Positions 5,107 through 10,714 of a DNA stretch of 10,714 nt are shown here, in pieces. The stretch spans positions 1 to 10,714 of the forward strand of contig JAGZMM010000007.1 of the NCBI GenBank assembly GCA_018364155.1. The letters run 5' to 3'. The notes beneath the pieces were generated by a model. That model was not told the DNA's origin, did no database searches, and saw only the letters and a program-made list of their open reading frames with translations. This DNA comes from Clostridiales bacterium. GTDB taxonomy: Bacteria; Bacillota; Clostridia; Oscillospirales; Acutalibacteraceae. The position numbers were made by a program, and so were the translations under genes. Positions within the stretch are counted from its first letter, which is position 1, and the number at the start of each line of letters is the position of its first letter.

Positions 5107-6291
5107 GTGACAATTTTCGAGATATTTGAGCACATCTATCCGAATACGAGAGAGGGAGAAATCAGCCGGGTATCCTGCCCATACCGTTTGTGTCCGCTGG
5201 GCGCTCACTCTGACCATCAGTTTGGGATTATATCCGGTTTTGCTTTGGACCATGGGGTGGAAATGGCGTTTTGCGTCAATCCCAGCCGGGTGGTGGAACT
5301 GGACAGTTGCAATTTTGACGGCCGGGTGCAGTTCATTATTCAGCCGGATATGCCGCCGAGAGAGGATTGGGGCCGCTATGCCCAGGGGGCGGTTTGGGCG
5401 CTGTTAAGAAAGAAATATAAGCTGGTGCACGGCATCCGAGGTGTCATCCGCGGATCCTTGCCCATCGGCGGCTTGTCCTCTTCGGCAGCCGTCATTATTT
5501 CGTATATTCTGGCCCTGTGCAAGGCAAATGACATCCAATTGACGCCGGACAAGCTGATTGACTTGGCACTGGCGGCTGAAAAAGAGTATGTGGGGCTGAG
5601 TGTAGGAAGGCTGGATCAGTCGTGTGAGGTCCTTTCCCTGCGGGATAACCTTCTATTTTTGGATACCCAAACCCGGCAATGTCAATGGATTCCCAAAAGT
5701 CCGTCCATGCCGCCTTATGAGTTTGCGGTGTTTTATTCGGGCGTATCCAGAACGCTGACCGGAACAGCGTTCAATAAGCGGGTGGACGAGTGCAGGGCTT
5801 CGGCCTACGCCCTCAAGGCGATGGAAGGCATGGAGTACAATACAGTAGCGGAAAGCTATCTGCGCCAGGTGCCACGTGAAGTTTATGAACGGTGGAAAGA
5901 CCGGCTTCCGGAGAATTTTGCCAAACGCTGCCGGCATTTTTACACCGAGTTTGAACGGGTCAGACAGGGCGCGGCTGCTTGGAAAAACGGAGATTTGCAG
6001 ACGTTCGGCCAGCTGATGTTTGCATCGGGACAAAGTTCGATTGAAAACTACGAGACCGGTTCGGAGGAACTGATCGCCATCTATGACATTATGACCCGGA
6101 CGAAGGGTATCTACGGCGGCCGCTTTTCCGGGGCTGGCTTTAAGGGTTGCTGTGTGGCGGTGATTGATCCGAAGTACCGCCAGTCGATTGAAGAAAACGT
6201 GACGAAGGAGTACTTGGAAAGGTTTCCGGAGCATCGGGGCGCTTTTTCGGTACATTTTTGCAGTTCAGCAGATGGGGCGCGATGTGAATGA
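5107..6291 (+). CDS. GHMP-family sugar 1-kinase (galactokinase / galacturonokinase-like)
   Basis: A 394-residue cytosolic kinase with all three GHMP motifs. Motif 1 is SCPYRLCPLGAHSDHQFG (23-40), the sugar-binding segment. Motif 2 is LPIGGLSSSAA (118-128), the ATP phosphate loop. Motif 3 is GGRFSGAGFKGCC (about 337-349). The catalytic aspartate is probably D170 in GRLDQS. Length and order match galactokinases, but PYRLCPLGAHSDHQ replaces the usual PGRVNLIGEHTDY and is close to the plant galacturonokinase version. The substrate may therefore be a uronic acid or another sugar rather than galactose. GTG5107 follows GGGGGGT by six bases; an earlier in-frame GTG at 5092 overlaps that site. The last four bases overlap the nucleotidylyltransferase start (ATGA), so the product, a sugar 1-phosphate, is probably used by the next enzyme. 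Confidence 0.85.
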   Translation: MTIFEIFEHIYPNTREGEISRVSCPYRLCPLGAHSDHQFGIISGFALDHGVEMAFCVNPSRVVELDSCNFDGRVQFIIQPDMPPREDWGRYAQGAVWALLRKKYKLVHGIRGVIRGSLPIGGLSSSAAVIISYILALCKANDIQLTPDKLIDLALAAEKEYVGLSVGRLDQSCEVLSLRDNLLFLDTQTRQCQWIPKSPSMPPYEFAVFYSGVSRTLTGTAFNKRVDECRASAYALKAMEGMEYNTVAESYLRQVPREVYERWKDRLPENFAKRCRHFYTEFERVRQGAAAWKNGDLQTFGQLMFASGQSSIENYETGSEELIAIYDIMTRTKGIYGGRFSGAGFKGCCVAVIDPKYRQSIEENVTKEYLERFPEHRGAFSVHFCSSADGARCE

Positions 6292-7037
6292 TATGTGTCG
6301 TTTTGGCGGCGGGATATGCGACGCGGATGTATCCGCTGACGGAGAATTACCCAAAGCCACTATTGCCGGTTCAGGGGAAACCAATTTTGGACTGGTTGAT
6401 GGAAGACATTGATAAAATTGAGGAGATTCATGGGCATGTAATCGTGTCCAACCACCGCTACAGCCGGCATTTTGAGGAATGGGCCCGGCACAGCCGGATG
6501 CGAAGGCCGGTTCATGTGGTGGACGACGGGTCCATGAGCAATGACACCCGGCTTGGGGCTGTCAACGACATCCTTCTTGCCATCGAACAGTTGCGTTTAG
6601 AGGACGATTTGCTGGTCATCGCCGGGGACAATGTGTTGGACTTTTCGCTGCAGAGCTTTGTCCGGTTTGCGAAGAAGAAGGACGCTTCCTGCATTATGTG
6701 CTACCACGAGCCGCAATTGGAGGTCCGGCGCCGGTCGGGTGTGGTAACGCTGGACCGGGATTTTAAAGTCCTCGGCATGGAGGAAAAGCCGGATCATCCC
6801 CAGTCCTATTGGATTACGCCGCCCTTCTACATCTATCACCGGCGGGACCTGCCCCTTTTACGCCAAAGCGTAGCGAATGGCTGTCATGTAGACGCGCCGG
6901 GCAGTTTATTCGCGTGGCTGAGCAAGAAACGGGAGGTTTACGCATACAATATGCGGGGCAGGCGGTACGATGTGGGAAACATGTCCAGCTATCATACTGT
7001 GCAGCGGGTTTTCCGGGGGATTCACATGCCGGTGTAG
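6288..7037 (+). CDS. Sugar-1-phosphate nucleotidylyltransferase (NTP_transferase)
   Basis: A 249-residue enzyme of the RmlA/GalU-like nucleotidyltransferase fold, which joins a sugar 1-phosphate to an NTP to give NDP-sugar and pyrophosphate. Visible marks are the N-terminal loop LAAGYATRMYPLT (6-18) with the PKPLLP lysine K23, the metal-binding GDN (113-115), EEKP (165-168), and the later D-x-G-N-M near VGNMSSYH. It lacks the C-terminal hexapeptide acetyltransferase domain, so it is a minimal catalytic unit. The usual G-x-G-T-R is AGYATR here. The ATG overlaps the kinase stop by four bases and has only a weak binding site, so it should depend on kinase translation. Kinase plus nucleotidylyltransferase suggests salvage of a free sugar into a nucleotide sugar. 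Base and sugar specificity are unknown. Confidence 0.87.
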   Translation: MICVVLAAGYATRMYPLTENYPKPLLPVQGKPILDWLMEDIDKIEEIHGHVIVSNHRYSRHFEEWARHSRMRRPVHVVDDGSMSNDTRLGAVNDILLAIEQLRLEDDLLVIAGDNVLDFSLQSFVRFAKKKDASCIMCYHEPQLEVRRRSGVVTLDRDFKVLGMEEKPDHPQSYWITPPFYIYHRRDLPLLRQSVANGCHVDAPGSLFAWLSKKREVYAYNMRGRRYDVGNMSSYHTVQRVFRGIHMPV

Positions 7038-7049
7038 GCGGTTAGGTGC

Positions 7050-7078
7050 TTGACTTCATTTCATAAAAAGAGTATGAT
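7050..7078 (+). promoter_or_regulatory. Promoter of the small membrane protein gene
   Basis: TTGACT (7050-7055) and TATGAT (7073-7078) are spaced by 17 bp, starting 13 nt after the nucleotidylyltransferase stop. No terminator separates the two genes, so read-through from the kinase operon is also possible. Confidence 0.75.
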
Positions 7079-7172
7079 AATCACAGAAGTCCATAGGACC
7101 TGCTGTGATTTGCAGCTTCCGTCTATTTCTGTGGATGGGACGGACAAAATGAATTTCGAAAGAGGTGCTCAT

Positions 7173-7328
7173 ATGGAAAAAAAGTCCAAGAACATGTTTA
7201 CGTTGATCGGTATTATCACGGTAGTGGTTGCCATTGCGTCGACTGTTGCGATGATCCTTTATAAGTGTCAGAAGAAGCGCAAGGACGACGAAGAGCTTGA
7301 GCACTATATTGAGACGGCCATCATGTAA
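7173..7328 (+). CDS. Small single-span membrane protein, unknown function
   Basis: A 51-residue protein with a short basic N-terminus (MEKKSKN), one strongly hydrophobic helix (about residues 8-30) and a charged cytosolic or surface tail rich in Lys, Asp and Glu (KKRKDDEELEHY). It has no cleavage site or lipobox, so a single-pass membrane anchor is expected. The ATG7173 start has AGAGGTG (7161-7167) five bases upstream. An upstream in-frame start at 7050 lies on the -35 box and is rejected. A strong promoter, a ~90-nt leader and a dedicated terminator argue that this is a real gene. I do not recognise a named family. It could be a small regulator of a membrane complex. Confidence 0.75.
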   Translation: MEKKSKNMFTLIGIITVVVAIASTVAMILYKCQKKRKDDEELEHYIETAIM

Positions 7329-7359
7329 GCTTTTTGTCCGAAAAGCAATGGACAAAATG

Positions 7360-7400
7360 AAAAGCACCGCGAGCCTTTGCCTGGCTTGGCGGTGCTTTTT
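7360..7400 (+). terminator. Terminator of the small membrane protein gene
   Basis: AAAAGCACCGC (7360-7370) pairs with GCGGTGCTTTT (7389-7399). The stem is extended inward by GAGCC/GGCTT with one bulged G and ends in a T run. It lies about 30 nt after the stop. Confidence 0.9.
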
Positions 7401-7450
7401 TGTATGCGGATGTTTGCGCTTTGTTTTCGGTTTGTTTTCAGATTATTCAT

Positions 7451-7478
7451 TTTCTTGTGGTCTCCTATCCCGTATAAT
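7451..7478 (+). promoter_or_regulatory. Probable dedA promoter
   Basis: A consensus TATAAT (7473-7478) is preceded at 16 bp by only a weak -35 (TTTCTT, 7451-7456). It is the best candidate between the preceding terminator and the DedA gene and would give a leader of about 75 nt. Confidence 0.45.
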
Positions 7479-7560
7479 CGGAAAAGATTCCCCCAAAACT
7501 TAGAAGGGGAGATTTCCCTGCTTTTTATAAACAAGCTTGCTTTTGGAAATGAGGAGGCAT

Positions 7561-8202
7561 ATGGAAAACTGGATTACGGAGTTTATGTCCGAGTTCGGAT
7601 ATCTGAGTATCTTTCTGCTGGTGGCGCTGGAAAATGTGTTCCCGCCCATTCCTTCGGAAGTCATTCTCACGTTCGGCGGCTTTTTGACCCGTTCGACCGA
7701 GATGTCGGTGGTGGGCGTCATTTTGTTTTCAACCCTGGGTTCCGTTGTGGGGGCGGTCATCCTGTACGGCGTGGGCCGGCTTCTCAGCGTGGATAGGCTG
7801 GAACGATTGGTGGACCGGTACGGCAAGGTCCTGCGGGTCAAGTCTTCTGACCTGGAACGGGCACGTAAGTTCTTTCTGCGATACGGGAATAAGGCTGTTT
7901 TTTTGTGCCGCATGGTGCCGCTGGTGCGCAGTTTGATTTCCATCCCAGCCGGCATGTCCAAAATGCGGTTTGGATTTTTTCTGCTGTTCACCACGGCGGG
8001 TACTCTGATTTGGAACATGGTGCTGGTGATTGCCGGCGCGCTGGTCGGGGATCAATGGGAAAATATTCTGGCATTTATGGATCTGTACTCGCATATTGTA
8101 TACATTGTCCTCGGTGTGGTTTTGGCGGCGGCGATTGTGTTCTTTTTGGTGCGCAGGCGCCGCAGAAGGAAAAAGGTACCGAACCCGTCTGAAGAAAAGT
8201 AA
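7561..8202 (+). CDS. DedA family membrane protein (SNARE-associated domain)
   Basis: A 213-residue integral membrane protein of the DedA / VTT superfamily. Some members flip undecaprenyl phosphate or phosphatidylethanolamine across the membrane, and others affect proton-motive force and peptide resistance. Marks are the re-entrant acidic motif LENVFPPIPSEVILTFGG (23-40; E24 and E33), GSVVGAVILYGVGR (60-73), and the arginine motif CRMVPLVRSLISIPAGMSKM (116-135; R117 and R123). The protein ends in a basic tail (RRRRRRKK). Length is typical. ATG7561 lies three bases behind GAGGAGG; the spacing is short but no better start exists. It is a single-gene unit. Which lipid it moves cannot be told from the sequence. 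Confidence 0.93.
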   Translation: MENWITEFMSEFGYLSIFLLVALENVFPPIPSEVILTFGGFLTRSTEMSVVGVILFSTLGSVVGAVILYGVGRLLSVDRLERLVDRYGKVLRVKSSDLERARKFFLRYGNKAVFLCRMVPLVRSLISIPAGMSKMRFGFFLLFTTAGTLIWNMVLVIAGALVGDQWENILAFMDLYSHIVYIVLGVVLAAAIVFFLVRRRRRRKKVPNPSEEK

Positions 8203-8212
8203 ATTGCAAGAA

Positions 8213-8242
8213 AGGCCCGGCTGCACAATAGCAACTGGGCCT
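8213..8242 (+). terminator. Hairpin after dedA (weak terminator)
   Basis: AGGCCCGGCTGC (8213-8224) pairs with GCAACTGGGCCT (8231-8242) over 12 positions, with one mismatch and one G-U, around a six-base loop. The downstream sequence is ATGCTTTTGC rather than a clean T run, so termination may be partial or assisted. Confidence 0.6.
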
Positions 8243-8374
8243 ATGCTTTTGCATTAGCGCAATGGCGTATAAGATTCGCTGCCCATTCCTGTGTTTCAAG
8301 CGCAGTTTTGCGTGCAAAAGATAGAAAGCGGATCCAAAGCGGAACACAGAGCCGTGCCTTCATACAATCTTTAT

Positions 8375-8403
8375 TTGCGCATGGTTGGCAAAAGCGGTAT
8401 ACT
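8375..8403 (+). promoter_or_regulatory. Promoter of the glycosyltransferase gene
   Basis: TTGCGC (8375-8380) and TATACT (8398-8403) are spaced by 17 bp, about 35 nt before the GTG start. A direct repeat AAAGCGGA occurs twice upstream (8325-8332 and 8336-8343), 11 bp apart. Confidence 0.6.
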
Positions 8404-8437
8404 TAATTATAAAACTATGTAAAAAGGGGGAATCGCC

Positions 8438-9691
8438 GTGCTGGAACGAGAGATTCACATTGGGATTGCTTTTGCCACCGGCCGCAAAAGCTTTCAAAAC
8501 GTGCTCAATGCCTACATCTACCATCTCCAGGAATCCATGTTGCTCAAGGACCGCCATGTGCATCTCCACTTGCTGGTCGCTTATGATTTGGCCTATGCGG
8601 GCACAGTGCTCAGTGATTATACCAGCATCCGTCCCGGCGTGCTCGAGCAATTCACTACCGTCTCCTTCTTAGGAGAGGACGACATTGACCGTACTGCCCA
8701 GTCGCTGGTGCAAAGCGGTGCAATTGAAGCTGAGGAAGCGAATCTCTGCTTTGGGAACGGCTATGCTTCCAAGCGCAACATTCTTTTATATACCGCTTTG
8801 AAAAAAGGGCTGGATTACCTGATTTTTCTGGATGACGACGAATATCCCATGGCGGTCACCGAATCAAAAAACAGTACCCTCTGGAGCGGCCAGCACGTGC
8901 TGGAAGCCCATCTTAAATACCTGCGCACCTCTGATATGACCAACGGATACCACTGCGGCTATATTTCGCCCATCCCTTATATGGAATTTGACAACGTTAT
9001 GACCGAGCAGGATTTTCAGACCTTTATTGAGGCACTGAGCAACGATATTCTCAATTGGGATGAAATTAAGAAAGTCATCGACAACGGGGGAATTACCTAT
9101 GCAGACAAAGAGGTGCTGATTGAACAGGCGGCATCACTAGTGCCTGAGATCAATGGCGCTAAGTTTATCACCGGCGGCAACCTGGGAATCAATCTGACCG
9201 ATCCAACCAAGGTGTTTGCCTTTTATAATCCACCTGGCGCCCGGGGAGAAGATACCTTCCTGAGTACCTGTCTGCATGAGGTCAACGTCAAGCGGATTCC
9301 GGCCTATACCTTCCACGACGGCTTTTCCATTTACAGTTGTCTGCTGCAGGGAGTTCTGCCCACCCGCCTCAAGCGCATCGGTTCGGTGGACTCGGAGGAG
9401 ATCATCCGCCGGTTTTACAATGCATGTATCGGTTGGGTGCGGTATAAGCCGCTCTATACGTATCTGACAAGGCCCAAAGAATATGCGCAAATTATGAAAG
9501 ACATGAAGGACAAGCTCAAGGAAACCCTTCCAAAAATCAGCGCCTATTTTAACGTATCTGAGTTTACCAATATCGAAAGCGAATTCATCCGGTACGAATC
9601 CAGGGTGCAGGAGCATCTTTCACAGTTTATAAAGACCAAGGAAATCTGGGAGCGGGTCAAACAGTCCATCGATCTTGCGCCCAAAGAATAA
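8438..9691 (+). CDS. GT-A-like glycosyltransferase, family not assigned
   Basis: A 417-residue, apparently cytosolic protein without signal or membrane segment. It reads as a GT-A-fold glycosyltransferase. An N-terminal strand (IHIGIAFATGRKSF) is followed by GYASKRNILLYTALKKGLDYLIFLDDDEYP, whose DDD (132-134) is the metal/nucleotide-sugar motif. KFITGGNLGINL follows, then GARGEDTFLS (267-276) with a probable catalytic E271-D272. The C-terminal third is helical. This order resembles family 2-type enzymes, but I cannot place it in a named family, and donor and acceptor are unknown. The GTG start has AAGGGGG seven bases upstream. It has its own promoter and is a single-gene unit. It could use a nucleotide sugar such as the one made at 5107-7037, but no operon links them. 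Confidence 0.75.
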   Translation: MLEREIHIGIAFATGRKSFQNVLNAYIYHLQESMLLKDRHVHLHLLVAYDLAYAGTVLSDYTSIRPGVLEQFTTVSFLGEDDIDRTAQSLVQSGAIEAEEANLCFGNGYASKRNILLYTALKKGLDYLIFLDDDEYPMAVTESKNSTLWSGQHVLEAHLKYLRTSDMTNGYHCGYISPIPYMEFDNVMTEQDFQTFIEALSNDILNWDEIKKVIDNGGITYADKEVLIEQAASLVPEINGAKFITGGNLGINLTDPTKVFAFYNPPGARGEDTFLSTCLHEVNVKRIPAYTFHDGFSIYSCLLQGVLPTRLKRIGSVDSEEIIRRFYNACIGWVRYKPLYTYLTRPKEYAQIMKDMKDKLKETLPKISAYFNVSEFTNIESEFIRYESRVQEHLSQFIKTKEIWERVKQSIDLAPKE

Positions 9692-9696
9692 AATGA

Positions 9697-9733
9697 AAAA
9701 AGAGGCCCGGGTCAAGAACCTTGGGCCTCTTTG
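9697..9733. terminator. Bidirectional terminator between the glycosyltransferase and the minus-strand ORF remnant
   Basis: AAAGAGGCCC (9699-9708) and GGGCCTCTTT (9723-9732) form a 10-bp stem with a 14-nt loop. On the plus strand only TTTGCG follows. On the minus strand the stem is followed by TTTCATTTTATTC, a better T tract. The hairpin therefore fits a minus-strand transcript at least as well as the glycosyltransferase transcript. Confidence 0.8.
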
Positions 9734-9735
9734 CG

Positions 9736-10004
9736 TTATACGAGCAGTACAGAGCCGCCCGACGATCCTAATATAGGAATATAGCTCGCCGCGGGGGTAT
9801 CACAGTAGAACCCTAGTCCCTCACGAATCTCTTCATGAGTTTGGATTATTATAAAGGTTCGGCGAATACGCTCACGCAGCCGGCTGATTTCCTTTCGATT
9901 TTCTCAAAGTTTATCCTTAGAAATTTGGCCAAATTTGTCTCGTGCCTTCTGCCTGGTTGGGTAAGGTGGTTTTTGATAGCAAAACGCCAGAGAAAGCAAT
10001 CCAA
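9736..10004 (-). pseudogene. Possible frameshifted or degraded small gene (two overlapping frames)
   Basis: Frame 1 (10004 to 9849) starts at a TTG six bases behind AGGAG (in AAAAAAGGAG, 10011-10020) and encodes 51 residues beginning LDCFLWRFAIKNHLTQ. Frame 2 (9903 to 9736) is open for 55 residues without its own start and ends GLGFYCDTPAASYIPILG then SSGGSVLLV. Its stop lies 3 nt from a hairpin that terminates minus-strand transcripts well. The two frames overlap by 55 nt, so one frameshift near the A-rich stretch at 9884-9903 would give a product of about 88 residues. I recognise no family. It may be a broken gene, two small overlapping genes, or chance. No convincing promoter is visible upstream. 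Confidence 0.35.
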
Positions 10005-10124
10005 GTCGAACTCCTTTTTTCTCCGACTAAGAGAGAGGAAAGAACAGGCGCCTCAAAAAGTTGCTTTCTTTTAAGCGTTGTCATCGGATTGATCTCTATC
10101 TATCAGGATAGCAGTGGGAATAAC

Positions 10125-10168
10125 AAAAGAAATACCCTGTGCTGAAAAAAGCACAGGGTATTTCTTTT
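10125..10168 (-). terminator. tRNA-Ser terminator
   Basis: AAATACCCTGTGC (10130-10142) and GCACAGGGTATTT (10151-10163) form a perfect 13-bp stem that extends through A/T pairs to about 17 bp. On the minus strand it starts within 1-6 nt of the tRNA 3' end and is followed by CTTTTGTTATT, so it ends the tRNA transcript. Confidence 0.85.
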
Positions 10169-10260
10169 TGGCGGAGAGAAAGGGATTCGAACCCTTGAAG
10201 TGGTATTAGCACTTACACGATTTCCAGTCGTGCGCCTTAGACCAGCTCAGCCATCTCTCC
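10169..10260 (-). tRNA. tRNA-Ser(GGA)
   Basis: The minus strand folds as a class II tRNA. The acceptor GGAGAGA (10254-10260) pairs with TCTCTCC (10173-10179), the discriminator is G, and CCA is encoded (10169-10171). The anticodon loop is CTGGAAA with anticodon GGA (10223-10225), flanked by the CACGA/TCGTG stem. A long variable arm and the TTCGAAT T-loop complete it. It decodes UCC and UCU serine codons. Confidence 0.97.
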
Positions 10261-10280
10261 GGATGAATTAGCGCTTGTCT

Positions 10281-10309
10281 ATTATACATAATCCGCTTTT
10301 AAAATGCAA
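10281..10309 (-). promoter_or_regulatory. tRNA-Ser promoter
   Basis: On the minus strand TTGCAT (10304-10309) and TATAAT (10281-10286) are separated by 17 bp. The predicted transcription start lies near 10274, about 14 nt before the tRNA. Confidence 0.85.
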
Positions 10310-10580
10310 GCCCTATTTTCAAATTCTGAAAATTTTTTTGTATGCCCTTTCCAAGATGGGAAAACATCCGATCCAAAGCACAGGTTTTACTCAAATAGGA
10401 TGGACGGCTTTCAAAAAGATATACGTTGCCGGTTGTAAGAAAGCGTTTGCATTATAAAGAAAGAAAAAGGTGAGGCCTGTCCACATCTTGTAGAAAAACA
10501 GACATATTCTAAGAAGAAATGCAAGATATAGGGCGAATATTTCTGCTTTTGCTGGATTTGGAAATGGTTTGGAGAGAAGA
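10310..10580. other. Gene-free spacer between tRNA-Ser and the rrn promoter
   Basis: About 270 bases with no supported gene, terminator or repeat. Open frames here on either strand have no ribosome binding site and a low-complexity Phe/Leu- or Lys-rich composition, as expected from A-rich DNA. I see nothing functional in it. Confidence 0.5.
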
Positions 10581-10583
10581 AGC

Positions 10584-10644
10584 AAAAAAACTTGAAAAAA
10601 GTTGAGGAAAAAGGCTTGACAAAGAAGAAGGGATTTGATATTAT
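10584..10644 (+). promoter_or_regulatory. rRNA operon promoter with A-tract UP element
   Basis: A consensus TTGACA (10616-10621) and TATTAT (10639-10644) are spaced by 17 bp, giving a near-perfect strong promoter. Upstream A tracts at 10584-10590, 10595-10600 and 10608-10612 recur about every helical turn and look like an UP element or curved DNA. Transcription should start near 10651. Confidence 0.9.
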
Positions 10645-10650
10645 AGTCAA

Positions 10651-10714
10651 GCACCGAACGGCGGGGCGACAAAGTGTCCAAAAAGTTTGGTGGATGGACC
10701 TTGAAAATTAAACA
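10651..10714 (+). other. rrn leader just upstream of 16S rRNA
   Basis: The transcript leader ends in GACCTTGAAAATTAAACA, the conserved boxA-like / processing-stem element found immediately before rRNA genes in Clostridia. A 16S gene should begin within a few hundred bases beyond the window. That expectation is inferred from the promoter and this motif, since no 16S sequence is visible. Confidence 0.75.

Noticed and set aside
9835..10145. Plus-strand open frames opposite the minus-strand remnant
   Set aside because: No ribosome binding site, no promoter, and one frame runs into the tRNA terminator stem. The minus-strand reading has better support.
10275..10681. Open frames in the A-rich spacer before the rrn promoter
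   Set aside because: They overlap the tRNA promoter or the rrn promoter and are Phe/Leu-rich artefacts of A-rich DNA.
1..10714. CRISPR array, transposase, phage genes or attachment sites
   Set aside because: I saw no regularly spaced repeats, transposase motifs, integrase or tRNA-end duplications anywhere in the window.

Overview
The window is a chromosomal segment between two ribosomal RNA operons that point the same way. It opens with the last ~32 bases of a 23S rRNA gene and closes with a strong rRNA promoter and the conserved leader that normally precedes 16S. Clostridia-type rRNA flanks, strong AGGAGG ribosome binding sites, a SleB-type spore cortex-lytic enzyme and a PadR / HAAS-membrane-protein pair point to an endospore-forming, mid-GC member of Bacillota, class Clostridia. 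An Oscillospirales-like organism is my best guess, by inference only.

Layout. (1) 1-140: 23S end, pyrimidine-rich 3' flank and rrn terminator, with no 5S gene. (2) 169-1198: FluC fluoride channel and a GNAT acetyltransferase, then a terminator. (3) 1361-3402: a tightly overlapping four-gene operon: PadR regulator, HAAS-type four-helix membrane protein, DUF4825-like membrane-anchored protein and SnoaL/NTF2-like protein. A perfect palindrome sits between its -35 and -10 boxes. (4) 3478-4203 minus: SleB-like cortex hydrolase, divergent from rpsT (4426-4683). (5) 4825-7037: a promoter, a ~190-nt structured leader, a GHMP sugar 1-kinase whose first motif resembles plant galacturonokinase, and a translationally coupled sugar-1-phosphate nucleotidylyltransferase. 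Together these look like a nucleotide-sugar salvage pair. (6) 7050-7400: a separately promoted 51-aa single-helix membrane protein. (7) 7561-8202: a DedA-family membrane protein. (8) 8375-9691: an orphan GT-A-like glycosyltransferase with its own promoter. (9) 9736-10004 minus: two overlapping small open frames that look like a degraded or frameshifted gene sharing a terminator with the glycosyltransferase. (10) 10169-10309 minus: tRNA-Ser(GGA) with its promoter and terminator. (11) 10310-10714: gene-free A-rich DNA and the next rrn promoter.

Most of the window is housekeeping or accessory single-gene units, each with a visible promoter and terminator. I see no phage, transposase, CRISPR array or recognisable defence locus. 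The parts most likely to be undescribed are the kinase/nucleotidylyltransferase pair with its structured leader, the PadR-controlled membrane operon, and the minus-strand small-ORF remnant next to tRNA-Ser.
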